Shown piece after piece: positions 41,127 through 48,775 of a DNA stretch of 64,000 nucleotides (its first letter is position 1; every line of letters starts with the position of its first letter). The DNA comes from Roseateles sp049532965 (GTDB lineage Bacteria > Pseudomonadota > Gammaproteobacteria > Burkholderiales > Burkholderiaceae_C). The notes below the pieces were generated by a model. It was not told the origin of the DNA, searched no databases, and saw nothing but the letters and a program-made list of their open reading frames with translations. A program made the translations under genes and the position numbers. Where the stretch lies: contig NZ_CP186694.1 of assembly GCF_049532965.1 (NCBI RefSeq), positions 5,456,001-5,520,000 of the forward strand, given 5' to 3'.

Positions 41127-42271
41127 GACGAGCGCTCCTTGCTCGGCGGCTCGCGGGCGTCGCCGGTCCGTGGCGCGAAAGCGCTGGGCACCGCGCGCTG
41201 GCCGCTGATGATCTCGGTCCGCACGCGATCCAGTTCTTCCGCCAGACCTGGTGGAATCGCCACCGTCGTCGCCGGTGTCGGCGCCAGGCCGACGCCGTGC
41301 TCGGCCAAGCCCAGCGAGCGCAGGCGCGGTGTGCCGGCCGTGCCGGCCCGCTGCGCAGGCTCGATCAACTCCTCGATCGCCCGCAGCACGGCCACGTCGA
41401 CGTGCTTCAGAACCGACGTGACGATGCGTGCCGCCAGGGCCGGATTCGACGGACCCACCAGCGCGGCCTGGTCGGCGTCGACGCCGATGGCATAGCGGCC
41501 GGTTTCCAACGCGGCTTCGTTGACGCCTTGCCCCGTGGCGCCAGCGACATGGAACACGATGCCGGCGCCGCGGCTGAACTGGGCCTTGGCGATCTCCTTG
41601 CCGACGGCCGGGTCGGAAAAGCCGTTCGCGTACTGGGTGACGACCGGAAGCCTCGGCGCTGCGGCGGCCGCGCCCGCGCGGAAGCCGACGATGAAGTCCT
41701 CCACCACCGGGAACTGCATGCCGCCCACGACGCCCAGGCCGCCTCCGGGCGCGACGCCCGGCAGGCCGGCCGCATCGAGCCGCGCCGCAAGGTAGCCGGC
41801 CAGGTAGGCCGCCTCGTTCTGACGGAAGACCAGCGACTGCACATTGGCGCAGGCGCAGCGCGCCGCGTCGACCGCGGCGTCATAGACGACGAAGCGCGTG
41901 CCGGGATAGCGGGGGGCCAACTGCTCGACATACGGCACCATCGTGAAGGTGCCGGTGACGATGAGGTCGTGGTCGCCGCTGTCGGCCAGGTCGGTCAGCG
42001 CCGCCTGCCACCGCGTGGGGTCGGTGCCGCCCTCGACGATGCGCGCACTGATCGGCAGCGTCGCCGCCGCCTGGCGCAGCCCGCGCGCGGCGGCGTCGAA
42101 GAAGGACTTGTCGCCCAACGTGCCGTTGATGAAGAGCGCCACCCGCAGCGTGCCGGCGGGCTGCTCGCGCGCTTCCAGGCGTTTGCCGACGGCGGCCAGT
42201 CCGTACAGCGCGGCCGCCAGGACCGTCAGCCACGCGACTTGCCCCAACAGGAAGCGCAGGAAGGCGCGCAT
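41123..42271 (-). CDS. BMP-family substrate-binding protein (BmpA/PnrA-like)
   Basis: The 382-aa protein has an N-terminal hydrophobic segment (L-L-G-Q-V-A-W-L-T-V-L-A-A-A-L-Y-G-L-A) with no lipobox Cys, so it is probably membrane-tethered or cleaved by signal peptidase I. The periplasmic-binding fold shows BMP-family motifs: G-D-K-S-F-F-D-A-A, T-G-T-F, A-A-Y-L-A-G-Y-L-A-A, G-L-G-V-V-G-G-M-Q-F-P-V-V, F-H-V-A-G-A-T-G-Q-G-V and A-I-G-V-D-A-D-Q. Known members bind purine nucleosides. The proline-rich, Arg-rich tail is not part of the family domain. It is the second gene of the operon, 5 bp after gntR. Confidence 0.9.
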   Translation of the reverse strand: MRAFLRFLLGQVAWLTVLAAALYGLAAVGKRLEAREQPAGTLRVALFINGTLGDKSFFDAAARGLRQAAATLPISARIVEGGTDPTRWQAALTDLADSGDHDLIVTGTFTMVPYVEQLAPRYPGTRFVVYDAAVDAARCACANVQSLVFRQNEAAYLAGYLAARLDAAGLPGVAPGGGLGVVGGMQFPVVEDFIVGFRAGAAAAAPRLPVVTQYANGFSDPAVGKEIAKAQFSRGAGIVFHVAGATGQGVNEAALETGRYAIGVDADQAALVGPSNPALAARIVTSVLKHVDVAVLRAIEELIEPAQRAGTAGTPRLRSLGLAEHGVGLAPTPATTVAIPPGLAEELDRVRTEIISGQRAVPSAFAPRTGDAREPPSKERSS

Positions 42272-42276
42272 GCGGC

Positions 42277-43023
42277 TCAGACCAGCCCGCTGGACTGCGA
42301 GATGCGGGCGCTGTAGCGGTAGCTCGGCACGTACTTCATCAGGCAGTACTCGATCGGCTCACGGCGCTCGGAGAGCGTGATGCGTTCGCACACGAGCAGC
42401 GGCGATCCTTCATCGACTTCCAGCAAGCGCGCCTCTTCGGCATCGGCAGTGCCGGCGAACAGGTTCTCGACCGCCTCCACCGGCGCGAAGCCGACCTTGG
42501 CCGTCAGCAGCTTGTAGAGCGACTGCGCCTGCTCGACCTCGGCGCGTTCCAGGCGCATCCCGCGCGCGAGCGGGAAGTAGGCGTCGTGCAGGCCCACCGG
42601 CAGCCCGTCGGTCAGTCGCACGCGGCGAACGCGGTTGAGCAGATGGCCGGCCTCGAGCTGCAGCAGGTGTGCGATGCCGAGCGTGGCCGCGCAGAGCTCG
42701 ACCGACAGCACGCGCTGGCCGGGCCGGCCGCCGCGCTGCAGCGTGTCCTGCGAGAACCCGTCGATGAAGCGGGACATCCGCCGCACCAGCGCCGGTGCCA
42801 CGAAGGTGCCGCGGCCATGGTCGCTGTACACGACGCCGCGCTCCTCGAGGAAGCGCACGGCCTTGCGGACCGTGTCCCGGCTCATGTCGTAGCGCTCGGC
42901 CAGCTCGCGCTCGGAAGGCAAGGGCTGGTTGTCCGGCAGCTCGCCCTGCTCGATCGCCTGGCGCAGCGCGTCGGCAAGCTGACGGTAGCGCGGCAGCGCC
43001 GCGGGTGGCGTGTTCTGAACCAT
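42277..43023 (-). CDS. GntR-family (HutC subfamily) transcriptional regulator
   Basis: The start at 43023 (M-V-Q-N-T-P-P-A-A-L) gives 248 aa. The N-terminal winged HTH (Y-R-Q-L-A-D-A-L-R-Q-A-I; L-P-S-E-R-E-L-A-E-R-Y-D-M-S-R-D-T-V-R-K-A) is followed by a UbiC-like (UTRA) ligand domain from about residue 95 to the end (E-P-I-E-Y-C-L-M-K-Y). It would repress its own operon and the divergent receptor operon until a substrate-derived ligand binds. YegW of E. coli is a GntR regulator beside yegTUV, an informative parallel. A promoter 8 bases upstream predicts a leaderless transcript. Confidence 0.92.
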   Translation of the reverse strand: MVQNTPPAALPRYRQLADALRQAIEQGELPDNQPLPSERELAERYDMSRDTVRKAVRFLEERGVVYSDHGRGTFVAPALVRRMSRFIDGFSQDTLQRGGRPGQRVLSVELCAATLGIAHLLQLEAGHLLNRVRRVRLTDGLPVGLHDAYFPLARGMRLERAEVEQAQSLYKLLTAKVGFAPVEAVENLFAGTADAEEARLLEVDEGSPLLVCERITLSERREPIEYCLMKYVPSYRYSARISQSSGLV

Positions 43024-43030
43024 GGCGGCG

Positions 43031-43059
43031 ATTCTTGCATGGTACGTACCACGTGTCAA
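43031..43059 (-). promoter_or_regulatory. gntR operon promoter with GntR operator in the spacer
   Basis: On the minus strand, TTGACA (43059-43054) is followed at 17 bp by AAGAAT (43036-43031). The spacer holds the palindrome TGGTACGTACCA (43040-43051). The predicted transcription start is at about 43024, one base from the gntR ATG at 43023, so the mRNA would be nearly leaderless. Confidence 0.75.
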
Positions 43060-43155
43060 AAGAATGACAGTCCGGAAGCACCCGATCAGGGATCTTCCCT
43101 ATTCGTTTCAATGTGATGACATCGGGGTGAATCGTCGATCAGGGTGCTCCCCAAT

Positions 43156-43185
43156 TTGACGACTGGTACGTACCAGAAATACATT
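43156..43185 (+). promoter_or_regulatory. Receptor operon promoter with the same operator in the spacer
   Basis: TTGACG (43156-43161) and TACATT (43180-43185) are separated by 18 bp. The spacer contains CTGGTACGTACCAG (43163-43176), the same 12-bp palindromic core as at the gntR promoter. A shared operator in the core of both divergent promoters predicts that one regulator controls both arms. Confidence 0.75.
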
Positions 43186-43223
43186 GACGCCGAACTCGCA
43201 ACGTCCCACACCGGAGCCCCCAA

Positions 43224-45530
43224 ATGCCACGCCAGACCTGTCCTCCCCGCCCCTTGCTGTCCTTGCTGACCCTGGCGATCGCCAGCGCCGCGCTGCCCGC
43301 CCGGGCCCAACAGGCGGCGCAGGCCGCGCCGGCGCCCGAGGCGGCCGCCAGCGACGCGCGCGATCGCACTGGAGTCGCGACGTCGCAGCCGGCCGCCCAG
43401 TCGATGGGGCAGGTGCTGGTGTCGGGCGAATCGATCGGCGTGCGCCAGACCCGCGCCAACGTGAAGATCTCCGCCGCCGATCTCGAGCAGTACCCGCCCG
43501 GCGTCAGCGCTGACAAGGTGCTGGAGCGCATCTCCGGCATCCAGGTCGGGTCGTCGAACGCCTTCGGCGGTGACGGCTTCGAGAGCACGATCAGCATGCG
43601 CGGCTTCGCCAAGGACAGCATCGGCTTCTCGATCGACGGCATTCCCAACGGCCGGAGCACGCTCGGCGGCGGCTCGGTGCCGACGCGCTTCTTCGACGGC
43701 AGCAACCTCGCCGCGGTGGAGGTTTCGCAGTCGGCGGGTGTCGTGGGCGCGCCGTCGCACCAGGCGCTGGCCGGCCATATCAACTACGTGACGCAGGATC
43801 CGGACAAGCGTTTCGGCCTGCGGATCGAGGCGGCCGCCGGCAGCGCCGAGTACGGCCGCGGGTTCGCCCGCGTCGACAGCGGCGAGATCCTCCCCGGCGT
43901 GACGAGCTACCTGAGCGTCTCGCGGCAACAGTGGCAGGTCTCCTACGTGGACGACCCCGCCGGGCACAACACGCGCGACCACGTCGACTTCAAGCTGAAG
44001 GCGCAACTGGGCGCGGACACGGTGCTGCGGCTGCATGCCAGCTACAACGACCGTGCGGAAGAGAGCGGCACCAACATCGTCACGCTCCGCCAGTTCAACA
44101 GCAATCCGAAGAGCGACGGCTACACCGACGCATGGACCGGCACGCCATCCGTCGACCGCAACTACCGCGGGCTCAAGGGCAATCCGCGCGATGACCGGCT
44201 GGCTTATGCGGACCTGGCGACCTCGCCCTGGAGCGGCGCCAAGCTGTCGCTCAAGGCCTACTACCACTCGCAGGACGGCATCGGCAAGGAGACGGGCCTG
44301 GGCAACGGCGGCTTCCCCGGCCTGGACGGGCGCGCGACCAGCCTCTACTTCCGGGCCAACGAGTACGGCCTGAACCGCCGCGGCGTGCTCGGCGAGCTCT
44401 CACAGCGCCACAACGACTGGATCGACTGGCGCGTCGGCGCGTGGTGGGAGCGCTACAACCGTTCGCAGGTGCGCAACTGGTACCCGGTGCTCGATGAAGC
44501 GACCGGCCCGGCCTATGCCGCCTCGCCCGATGCGGTCAGCGAGGACAAGCATTGGGTCAACCGCAGCGCGATGGGCTATGCGGCCAACCGCACCACGCTG
44601 ATGGACGGGCGGCTCAAGCTCGACTATGGCGTCACCTACCTGGACAACCGCGTCGACTACGACGCGCCGATCCAGGACTCGCGCACGAACCGGTACAGCT
44701 TCGTCAACCAGGCGCGGACCAACTCCGGCCTGTTGCCGAAGGCGGGCGGCGTGTTCTCGCTGACCCCATCGACCGAGGTGTTTGCCGGTTACGCGAAGAA
44801 CGCAGCCACGGTGACCGATGCGACGCTGGAAGGCGGCGCCGCGGCGACCCTCCCGGCAGCGTCGACGGTGAGGGACATGGACACCGCCAAGGCCTTCGAC
44901 CTGGGCCTGCGTCACAAGGGCGAGGGCTATGTGCTGGCGGTGCAGGCGTTCTCGATCACCTCGACGGAGACCGTGGCGGCGGACATCGCCGGCACCCTGC
45001 AGTCGGAGAACGTCGACCAGGGCCGGCGCGTACGCGGTCTTGAACTCAGCGGCAATGGCCGGGTGGCGAGGGACTGGCGCGTCTACGGCGCGTTCACGTG
45101 GCAGAAGACGGAATACCGGCTCAGCGGCGTCGATGCCCAGGGCTATCCGGCGCGCGGCTTCATCCGGGACGGCGAGCCGCTCGTGGGCATTGCGCCGCGC
45201 AACCTGTTCCTCGAGGTGACATGGCGGCCGACCGACGCGTGGAAGCTGGCCGCCAACGCGCGCTACACGGCTGGCCGTGCCGGCTACTACGCCAATCCGC
45301 GCGTGGCCAACAGCGGCACCGACGAGCGGCTGCCGGGGTACGCGCTCTTCGCCGTCAACGCGTCGTACCAGTTGCAGCGCCTGACCTTCGGTCTGAACGT
45401 CGAGAACCTGCTGAACAAGCGCTACATCTCTGGCATCGCGCCGGAGCTGATGACGACGGCGTCCACCGTGGGCCGCTACTTCATCGGCGCGCCGCGGACG
45501 GCGGTGGGATGGGTGCGCTTCGAGCTGTGA
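43224..45530 (+). CDS. TonB-dependent receptor of the GntR-controlled uptake locus
   Basis: The 768-aa outer-membrane protein has a signal peptide ending at A-R-A|Q-Q, a low-complexity Ala-rich linker, a TonB-box-like Q-V-L-V-S-G (about residue 63), a plug domain (about 75-195; V-L-E-R-I-S-G-I-Q-V, I-S-M-R-G-F, G-H-I-N-Y-V-T-Q-D) and a barrel ending in R-F-E-L. No STN domain is present. It lacks the siderophore-class plug pattern and has no Fur box. It is controlled from a promoter bearing the same operator as the nucleoside-type ABC operon, so it probably imports the same compound or a precursor across the outer membrane. Confidence 0.9.
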   Translation: MPRQTCPPRPLLSLLTLAIASAALPARAQQAAQAAPAPEAAASDARDRTGVATSQPAAQSMGQVLVSGESIGVRQTRANVKISAADLEQYPPGVSADKVLERISGIQVGSSNAFGGDGFESTISMRGFAKDSIGFSIDGIPNGRSTLGGGSVPTRFFDGSNLAAVEVSQSAGVVGAPSHQALAGHINYVTQDPDKRFGLRIEAAAGSAEYGRGFARVDSGEILPGVTSYLSVSRQQWQVSYVDDPAGHNTRDHVDFKLKAQLGADTVLRLHASYNDRAEESGTNIVTLRQFNSNPKSDGYTDAWTGTPSVDRNYRGLKGNPRDDRLAYADLATSPWSGAKLSLKAYYHSQDGIGKETGLGNGGFPGLDGRATSLYFRANEYGLNRRGVLGELSQRHNDWIDWRVGAWWERYNRSQVRNWYPVLDEATGPAYAASPDAVSEDKHWVNRSAMGYAANRTTLMDGRLKLDYGVTYLDNRVDYDAPIQDSRTNRYSFVNQARTNSGLLPKAGGVFSLTPSTEVFAGYAKNAATVTDATLEGGAAATLPAASTVRDMDTAKAFDLGLRHKGEGYVLAVQAFSITSTETVAADIAGTLQSENVDQGRRVRGLELSGNGRVARDWRVYGAFTWQKTEYRLSGVDAQGYPARGFIRDGEPLVGIAPRNLFLEVTWRPTDAWKLAANARYTAGRAGYYANPRVANSGTDERLPGYALFAVNASYQLQRLTFGLNVENLLNKRYISGIAPELMTTASTVGRYFIGAPRTAVGWVRFEL

Positions 45531-46705
45531 TCGCCAACGCGCGGTTGCTGGCTGCGGCCTGCGCGCTTGCCGCGGCAGGCTGTGCCGGACCCCTCGGCGG
45601 GTCCGGTCACGGGGCCATCAATGGCTCCGCCAGCGGCCTGTCGAGCACCGATGCAGAGGTGTGGACGCGCGCGCCGATGCGGCTGCAACTGCTCGGCACG
45701 GCGACGCTGAGCCGCGCGGCAGACGGGCCGCGCCGCGACCTGGGTGGGATATCGGGGCTCGACTACGACCCCGCCAGCGACACCTGGTTCCTGCTTAGCG
45801 ACGATCGATCCGAACGGGCGCCGGCGCGGTTCTACCTCGCGCGCATCGCGCTCGACGAGCGCGGCATCGGTGCCGTGGATGTCACAGGCGTCGTCGCATT
45901 GGAGCGGTCTGGCGGCGCGAGCGGGATGCCCGATCCGGAGGCCATCCGCCTCGATCCCGTGGACAGGCAACTGGTCTGGTCCAGTGAAGGCGACCCCCGG
46001 CACGGTGGCGATCCGTTCGTCCAGGTGAGCGCGCGCGACGGCGCTTTCGTGGCGACCTGGCCCTTGCCCGCGAACCTCCGCTTCGATCCGTCGGGACGGC
46101 GCGGCGCCCGTCCCAATCTGACGCTGGAAGGACTGGCCTTCAGCCGCGATGGGCGGTCGCTCTGGATGTCGATGGAAGCGCCGCTGCGGCAGGACGGCGA
46201 ACCGCCGACCTTGAGCGCCGGGGCGTGGACGCGGTTCTCCCGCGTCGCGCGCGATGGACGGGTGCTGGGGCAGTTCGCCTATCCGCTGGAGCCGATCCGA
46301 TCTCCGGCGGAGGGGGGCCAGGGTCGCGCCGACAACGGCGTCAGCGAGTTGTTGACGACGCCGGCCGACACGCTGCTCGTCGTGGAGCGCTCGGGCCGCG
46401 AGACGGCTGGCGGCAGCTTCCGCTTCTCGGCCCGGATCTTTGAGGCGACCGCTGAGCGGGCCACCGATGTCCGCCAGATCGACGCGCTCGCGGACCAGCC
46501 GGTTCGGGCGAGGACGACACCGATGCGCAAGCGGCTCGTCCTCGACCTGATGGCCCTCGGCCTGCCGCATCTGGACAACATCGAGGGGGCGGCCTGGGGC
46601 CCCCGCCTTCCAAACGGTCACCGGACGCTGATGCTCGTTTCGGATGACAACTTCAGCCCGGACCAGGTCACGCAGCTGATCGCATTGGAGGTGGCGGCGG
46701 AGTGA
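45509..46705 (+). CDS. Phytase-like (esterase-like activity of phytase family) lipoprotein
   Basis: From ATG 45509 the product is 398 aa; GTG 45527, which overlaps the receptor stop, is an equally good start. The N-terminus is a lipoprotein signal with a C in L-A-A-A-G-C-A-G. The body matches the phytase-like family: L-G-G-I-S-G-L-D-Y-D, W-F-L-L-S-D-D-R, D-P-E-A-I-R-L-D, L-E-G-L-A-F-S, M-S-M-E-A-P-L and D-N-I-E-G-A-A-W-G-P. Family members are predicted beta-propeller hydrolases of phosphate esters or lactones, mostly uncharacterised. It would be anchored in the periplasm or outer membrane and is co-expressed with the TonB receptor, suggesting that it processes the substrate before import. Confidence 0.85.
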   Translation: MGALRAVIANARLLAAACALAAAGCAGPLGGSGHGAINGSASGLSSTDAEVWTRAPMRLQLLGTATLSRAADGPRRDLGGISGLDYDPASDTWFLLSDDRSERAPARFYLARIALDERGIGAVDVTGVVALERSGGASGMPDPEAIRLDPVDRQLVWSSEGDPRHGGDPFVQVSARDGAFVATWPLPANLRFDPSGRRGARPNLTLEGLAFSRDGRSLWMSMEAPLRQDGEPPTLSAGAWTRFSRVARDGRVLGQFAYPLEPIRSPAEGGQGRADNGVSELLTTPADTLLVVERSGRETAGGSFRFSARIFEATAERATDVRQIDALADQPVRARTTPMRKRLVLDLMALGLPHLDNIEGAAWGPRLPNGHRTLMLVSDDNFSPDQVTQLIALEVAAE

Positions 46706-46736
46706 AGACCTGACCCCCAGCCCCCCCGAAGGGGAA

Positions 46737-46840
46737 CGCTGCCTCATTCCGAAGCAGTGCAATCATTTCCATGGTGTGACAACGACTTGCGAGATCCTTG
46801 CCCGGGCAGCCAACAGACTTGTCCACAGCGGCCGTGGACA
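46737..46840. repeat. Dispersed intergenic repeat, copy 1
   Basis: The roughly 100-bp element begins CGCTGCCTC and ends in CCAACAGACTTGTCCACAG followed by a dyad (TGTCCAC 46820-46826 with GTGGACA 46834-46840). It contains TTGTCCACA (46819-46827), one base from a consensus DnaA box. The interval 46706-47152 holds three copies and no gene that I can support. Confidence 0.85.
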
Positions 46841-46963
46841 GCCGGAGGCCGCGGTGCACAACCGGTGGGCACTGTGGGCAACTTCCGCTGAGGCACACCG
46901 CTTGCCTGCCGGGTTCGAACGGGGCCGTCAAGGGGCAAGGCGCGCTGATCGCACCGCTTTCCA

Positions 46964-47067
46964 CGCTGCCTCGTTTTGAGGCATGGCAAGGTTTTCGCTG
47001 TTGCTACAAGGACTTAACAAACCCCTGCATAGGCAGCCAACAGACTTGTCCACAGCGCGCGGGGATA
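46964..47067. repeat. Dispersed intergenic repeat, copy 2
   Basis: Its start (CGCTGCCTC) lies exactly as far from TTGTCCACA (82 bp; 47046-47054) as in copy 1, so the two align without net length change. It keeps CCAACAGACTTGTCCACAG but has lost the right arm of the dyad (GGGGATAG in place of GTGGACAG). The middle part has diverged. Confidence 0.85.
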
Positions 47068-47111
47068 GTGGAGAACGCCGTTTTGTACGCGGTGGATGGC
47101 CCGCCCGGATC

Positions 47112-47214
47112 ACTGCCCAATTGCGCGGCAGTGCAACGAAATCCGTGAGGAATCAACGGCTTGCGGCATCCCTGCCCGGAGATCCAACAGACTTGTCCAC
47201 AGAAGCGGTGGACA
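47112..47214. repeat. Dispersed repeat, copy 3, overlapping the end of the histidine kinase gene
   Basis: It shares GGCAGTGCAA, CAACGGCTTGCG and CCAACAGACTTGTCCACAG with copy 1, and the dyad TGTCCAC (47194-47200) / GTGGACA (47208-47214) is intact. The last 21 codons and the stop of the kinase gene lie in this copy. The repeat therefore rewrote the 3' end of the gene or the gene has grown into it. Confidence 0.85.
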
Positions 47215-48535
47215 GCGCCACCGTGGCGGTGGCCGGGACGGTGAGCCGGGCCTCAAGCCCCCCCTCCGGCCGATTGCGGAGGGACAGGCTGCCCCCCATC
47301 GCGGTGGCAAGCTGCTGGGCGATGGCCAGCCCGAGGCCGGTACCGCCGGTGTCCCGGTTGCGCGAGGTCTCGAGCCGGTGGAAAGGCTTGAAGACCTCCT
47401 GCAACTGCCCTTCCGGAATGCCGGGTCCGCGGTCGAGCACCGCGATGTTCAGCATGGGGGTCGGGCCTTGTCCCGGTTCGCGGCGGACCTGCACCTCGGC
47501 CTCGCCCCCGAACGCGAGTGCGTTGTCGATCAGGTTCACCAAGACGCGCCTGAGTGCGTGGGGCGGCGCCACGATGGGCCCGCCAGCCTCGCCGGTCATC
47601 GTCACGCGCTCGCCGGCGTCCTCGTAGTCTCCGGCAATGCTGGCCAGCAGCGCGTTGACGTCCAGGCGCGCAGCCGGCTCGGAGGTGCCGTGCAGCGTGC
47701 GCGCATAGGTGACGCCCTCGCGGACCAGCGCGTGCATGGCGTTCAGGTCCTGGCGGAACTTGTCGCGCAACGCCTCGTCGGCCATCAGGTCCGCCCGCAG
47801 TCGCATGCGGGTGATCGGCGTCTGCAGGTCGTGGGAGATGGCGGCCAGGATTTCGACCCGTTCCGCCGTGTAGCCGGCGATCCGCCGCTGCATCGCGTTG
47901 AAGGCGCGGGCGGCGTGCGCCACCTCGGCAGGCCCGTCTTCGGGAATCAGGCGCGGCGTGAGGTCCGGCCCCAGGTCGTCCGCGGCGGTGGCCAGCGCCT
48001 TCAGCGGGCGCGTCACCAGGCGCACGGCGGTCCAGGTACACAGCGCCAGCATGATCAGTTGCGCGCCCAGCACCCACATCACCCATTCGGGCACCGGCAT
48101 GTCGACCCGCCGCGCATGCACCGTGACAGGCGCGCCGTCGCTCAGGCGGACCAGCAGTTGATAGCGGCTGGTACCAACCTGCGCGGCGCGTTCGATGCGG
48201 AACGGCTGCATCGCCTGCTTCAGCGCGTCAACGAAGGCGCCGCTGAACTCCGCCTCGTCCACCGGGCCCGCGGCGGGGTCCATCTCGTTGGCGAGCGCGA
48301 ATCGGTAGTTCGGGCGCGCCAGCCGATCCAGCCACGCGGCGCGCTCGGACGGGGGCAGCCGGTCGAGGATGGCCACGCCGGTGGCGATGTCGCGCTCGAC
48401 GCCGGACATCATCAGCGCGCGCAGCGCCATGGAGCGCTCCTGCCGGATCGCGATATAGGCGAGCGCTTGGGCGATCGCGATGCCCAGCACCATCAGCCAG
48501 AACACGCGCGCGAAGAGGGTGCGGGGAGCCTTCAT
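47153..48535 (-). CDS. Sensor histidine kinase
   Basis: The start at 48535 (M-K-A-P-R-T-L-F-A-R-V) gives 460 aa. TM1 is near 10-30, a periplasmic domain covers about 35-155, TM2 is near 160-180, and a HAMP domain (R-P-L-K-A-L-A-T-A-A-D-D-L-G) follows. The phospho-acceptor is in I-S-H-D-L-Q-T-P-I-T-R-M-R-L-R-A-D-L, with N-box L-I-D-N-A-L-A and G-boxes D-R-G-P-G-I-P and G-G-T-G-L-G-L-A-I. The family end is reached near L-T-V-P-A-T; the last 20-odd residues come from repeat DNA. It diverges from its likely response regulator with 240 bp between starts, less common than co-transcription. Confidence 0.93.
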   Translation of the reverse strand: MKAPRTLFARVFWLMVLGIAIAQALAYIAIRQERSMALRALMMSGVERDIATGVAILDRLPPSERAAWLDRLARPNYRFALANEMDPAAGPVDEAEFSGAFVDALKQAMQPFRIERAAQVGTSRYQLLVRLSDGAPVTVHARRVDMPVPEWVMWVLGAQLIMLALCTWTAVRLVTRPLKALATAADDLGPDLTPRLIPEDGPAEVAHAARAFNAMQRRIAGYTAERVEILAAISHDLQTPITRMRLRADLMADEALRDKFRQDLNAMHALVREGVTYARTLHGTSEPAARLDVNALLASIAGDYEDAGERVTMTGEAGGPIVAPPHALRRVLVNLIDNALAFGGEAEVQVRREPGQGPTPMLNIAVLDRGPGIPEGQLQEVFKPFHRLETSRNRDTGGTGLGLAIAQQLATAMGGSLSLRNRPEGGLEARLTVPATATVALSTASVDKSVGSPGRDAASR

Positions 48536-48775
48536 GCGGCGAAGGGGGAGGGGAGAGAGTCGTCGGTGACGCGGTTCACGGGGTTCTCCAGGCATTCGGC
48601 AGGGCGGCGCAGCGGCAAGGCCGCTTTATAGACGCGGGCGGCGAGCGTGCGGGCGGCTTTGTATTGGCGTGTATCCGCGGCCCGCACGGGAGACACAACA
48701 TTGCTCCGGTCGCTCAAGGCAGTCGCCAGCGCCGGTACATTGCGCGTCATCCTGATCGACGCCTTGGCGACGCCC

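Noticed and set aside
46737..47214. Chromosomal replication origin
   Set aside because: Three DnaA-like boxes are far apart, there is no AT-rich unwinding region and no dnaA, dnaN or parAB nearby.
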